A stretch of 7,575 bases of DNA from Burkholderiaceae bacterium (lineage in GTDB: Bacteria; Pseudomonadota; Gammaproteobacteria; Burkholderiales; Burkholderiaceae_C), in NCBI GenBank assembly GCA_031256125.1, contig JAIRRE010000173.1:1-7575 (forward strand), in the 5' to 3' direction. Both the position numbers and the translations under genes were made by a program. The notes below the pieces were generated by a model. It was not told where the DNA came from and searched no databases. It worked only from the letters and a program-made list of their open reading frames with translations. Each line of letters begins with the position of its first letter. Position 1 is the stretch's first letter. Positions 6,473-7,575 of the stretch are shown piece by piece.

Positions 6473-7240
6473 ATGTACCTTTTTATCGAATTAGGCTTTC
6501 GCTGGGACAGGGCTTCCGTTCCCGCGCATGTGCCAACTCATTCCGTCGAGCGTGCGTGCTACCGCTTTCAGCGGATGCTCCCGGAGTTCGTTTGGGACGC
6601 CAGCATGTTGGAAGGCAATCCTTTCACCTTCCCGGAGGTCAAGACCTTGTTGGATGGCGTCACCGTGGGCGGTCGAAAAGTCACGGATCAGGAGCAAATC
6701 CTGAACTTGGCAGAAAGTTCAAAGCACTTGCTGGCCCTGGTGAAGAAAGGCCAGTTTTCCCTTGATAGAGCAACGTTTTGCACGTTGCACGGTATCGTGG
6801 CCCGTCATGAAGCGCTGGAATGGGGACATTTCCGAGGAGAGGGCACGGAGACCAACTACACCCCGGATGTGGCCTTGGGCGAGCATGGCCGCTATACCCC
6901 TTTGCCGACTGTCGCGGGCGCGCAAGAGCTTCGTCAGCGGTTTTTACAAGGCACTCAGGCGCTCAGGGAACAAGTAGCAAGCCCATTCGAGCAGGGAATG
7001 GCCTTCTTCTTGTTTGGCGCCCTTCAACAATTTTTCTTCGACGGCAACAAGCGAACCTCGCGGTTCATGATGAACGGCATCCTGATGTCAGCTGGCATCG
7101 ACGCGATCAGCGTACCCGCAGCCAGGGCGCAGGAGTTCAACGAAAAGATGGTGCAGTTTTATCTGACCCAGGATGCAACCGAAATGATGCAATTCTTGGT
7201 GACGTGCCATCCCGAACTTGCTCCGGCACCAATGAAGTGA
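6473..7240 (+). CDS. Fic-domain protein with non-canonical active-site motif (Gln for His)
   Basis: A 255-residue soluble protein of the Fic/Doc superfamily, whose members usually transfer AMP or another phosphate-containing group to a target protein. The N-terminal part carries SMLEGNPFTFPEVKTLLDG (44-62), matching the EGN region where many Fic proteins hold an inhibitory Glu (here Glu 47). WGHFRGEG (117-124) and ETNYTPD (126-132) correspond to the flap region that docks targets. The signature segment is QFFFDGNKRTSR (186-197), against the usual HxFx(D/E)GNGRxxR. Asp 190, Gly 191, Asn 192, Arg 194 and Arg 197 are kept; the catalytic His is Gln 186 and the usual second Gly is Lys 193, as in Doc. 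The frame is otherwise intact, so this looks like a divergent member, not a decayed gene. Codon use looks less GC-rich than in neighbouring genes, hinting at horizontal acquisition (not calculated). No antitoxin gene is adjacent. Its activity and target cannot be inferred. Confidence 0.88.
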   Translation: MYLFIELGFRWDRASVPAHVPTHSVERACYRFQRMLPEFVWDASMLEGNPFTFPEVKTLLDGVTVGGRKVTDQEQILNLAESSKHLLALVKKGQFSLDRATFCTLHGIVARHEALEWGHFRGEGTETNYTPDVALGEHGRYTPLPTVAGAQELRQRFLQGTQALREQVASPFEQGMAFFLFGALQQFFFDGNKRTSRFMMNGILMSAGIDAISVPAARAQEFNEKMVQFYLTQDATEMMQFLVTCHPELAPAPMK

Positions 7241-7241
7241 C

Positions 7242-7249
7242 AAAAAAAA
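7242..7249 (-). terminator. T tract between the converging fic and dat genes
   Basis: Eight A's on the plus strand (eight T's for dat transcripts) lie in the 21-bp gap between the two stop codons. A weak inverted repeat, TGACA (7238-7242) and TGTCA (7260-7264), spans the gap and includes both stops. No strong GC stem precedes the T's, so terminator function is only a guess. Confidence 0.25.
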
Positions 7250-7261
7250 TTTGGGGCAATG

Positions 7262-7575
7262 TCAGATGGACTGCGTTGTTTTCGCGCGCTGGTATGCCGC
7301 ATACAGGCGTGCAAAGACCGGCCCGGGGCTACCGTTGCCGATGGGCGTGTCGTCCAGCCGCGTGACAGGCAGCAGTTCCTTGGTGGCTGAACTAAGTATC
7401 AGCTCCTGGGCCTGGCGCACCTCGGCCTCGGACACGGGGCGTAATTCGTAGCCGATACCCTCTTGCGCGCACAGTTCGCGCAACAGATCGAAGCGGATGC
7501 CTTCGAGCACCCAGGCGCTCTTGGGTACGCCGATAACGCGGCCCGCCTGCGCCAGCCAGACGTTGGATGACGACG
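7262..7575 (-). CDS. dat: D-amino-acid aminotransferase, C-terminal part (cut by window edge)
   Basis: The last ~104 residues of a PLP-dependent class IV (fold type IV) aminotransferase; the rest lies beyond the right edge. Readable in order are SSSNVWLAQAGRVIG, LEGIRFDLL, SEAEVRQAQELILSSATKELLPVTRLD and GSPGPVFARLYAAYQ. The SSATKExxPV segment corresponds to the PLP-phosphate/substrate loop, and the SSxNV...G...GP pattern fits D-alanine transaminase better than branched-chain aminotransferase. Expected reaction: D-alanine plus 2-oxoglutarate to pyruvate plus D-glutamate, supplying D-amino acids for peptidoglycan. The catalytic Lys is not in the window. In many betaproteobacteria dat sits beside dacA/dacC and lipB, which would be upstream of it here (known context, not seen). 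It converges on fic with 21 bp between stops. A 4-amino-4-deoxychorismate lyase is a less likely alternative. Confidence 0.88.
   Translation of the reverse strand, partial: SSSNVWLAQAGRVIGVPKSAWVLEGIRFDLLRELCAQEGIGYELRPVSEAEVRQAQELILSSATKELLPVTRLDDTPIGNGSPGPVFARLYAAYQRAKTTQSI

Overview
This is GC-rich bacterial DNA. It most resembles a betaproteobacterium of the Burkholderiales / Alcaligenaceae type, judging from codon bias, the IspD/IspF sequences and a D-amino-acid aminotransferase of the kind common in that order. The taxonomic call is an inference, made without a database search. No tRNA, rRNA, CRISPR array, insertion sequence or phage gene was seen.

Layout, left to right. (1) Positions 1-1831 hold the end of a peptide ABC importer operon of the Yej type: the C-terminus of a YejE-like permease, overlapping by ATGA a full double-ATPase subunit (YejF-like). 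(2) Positions 1842-4013 hold a two-component system. A CHASE3-type membrane histidine kinase is on the minus strand, converging on yejF with a 10-bp gap. Its likely partner, a NarL/FixJ-type response regulator, is on the plus strand. The two genes diverge from a 60-bp AT-rich intergenic region. (3) Positions 4018-5264 hold ispD and ispF, two enzymes of the MEP isoprenoid pathway. They overlap by ATGA and follow the response regulator after only 4 bp, so regulator and isoprenoid genes may share a transcript. (4) Positions 5343-6326 encode a YfeH-like transporter of the bile acid:sodium symporter superfamily. (5) Positions 6327-6472 carry no gene but hold three successive stem-loops. (6) Positions 6473-7240 encode a Fic-domain protein whose codon use looks less GC-rich than its neighbours'. 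Its Fic signature has Gln where the catalytic His should be. (7) Positions 7262-7575 hold the C-terminal part of a D-amino-acid aminotransferase on the minus strand, converging on fic.

Most of the window is recognisable chromosomal housekeeping and transport. The accessory-looking part is the interval from the hairpin cluster through the Fic gene. The points most worth checking are the non-canonical Fic active site, the hairpin cluster before it, and the coupling of a response regulator to ispDF. I did not find convincing evidence for a wholly new multi-gene system.
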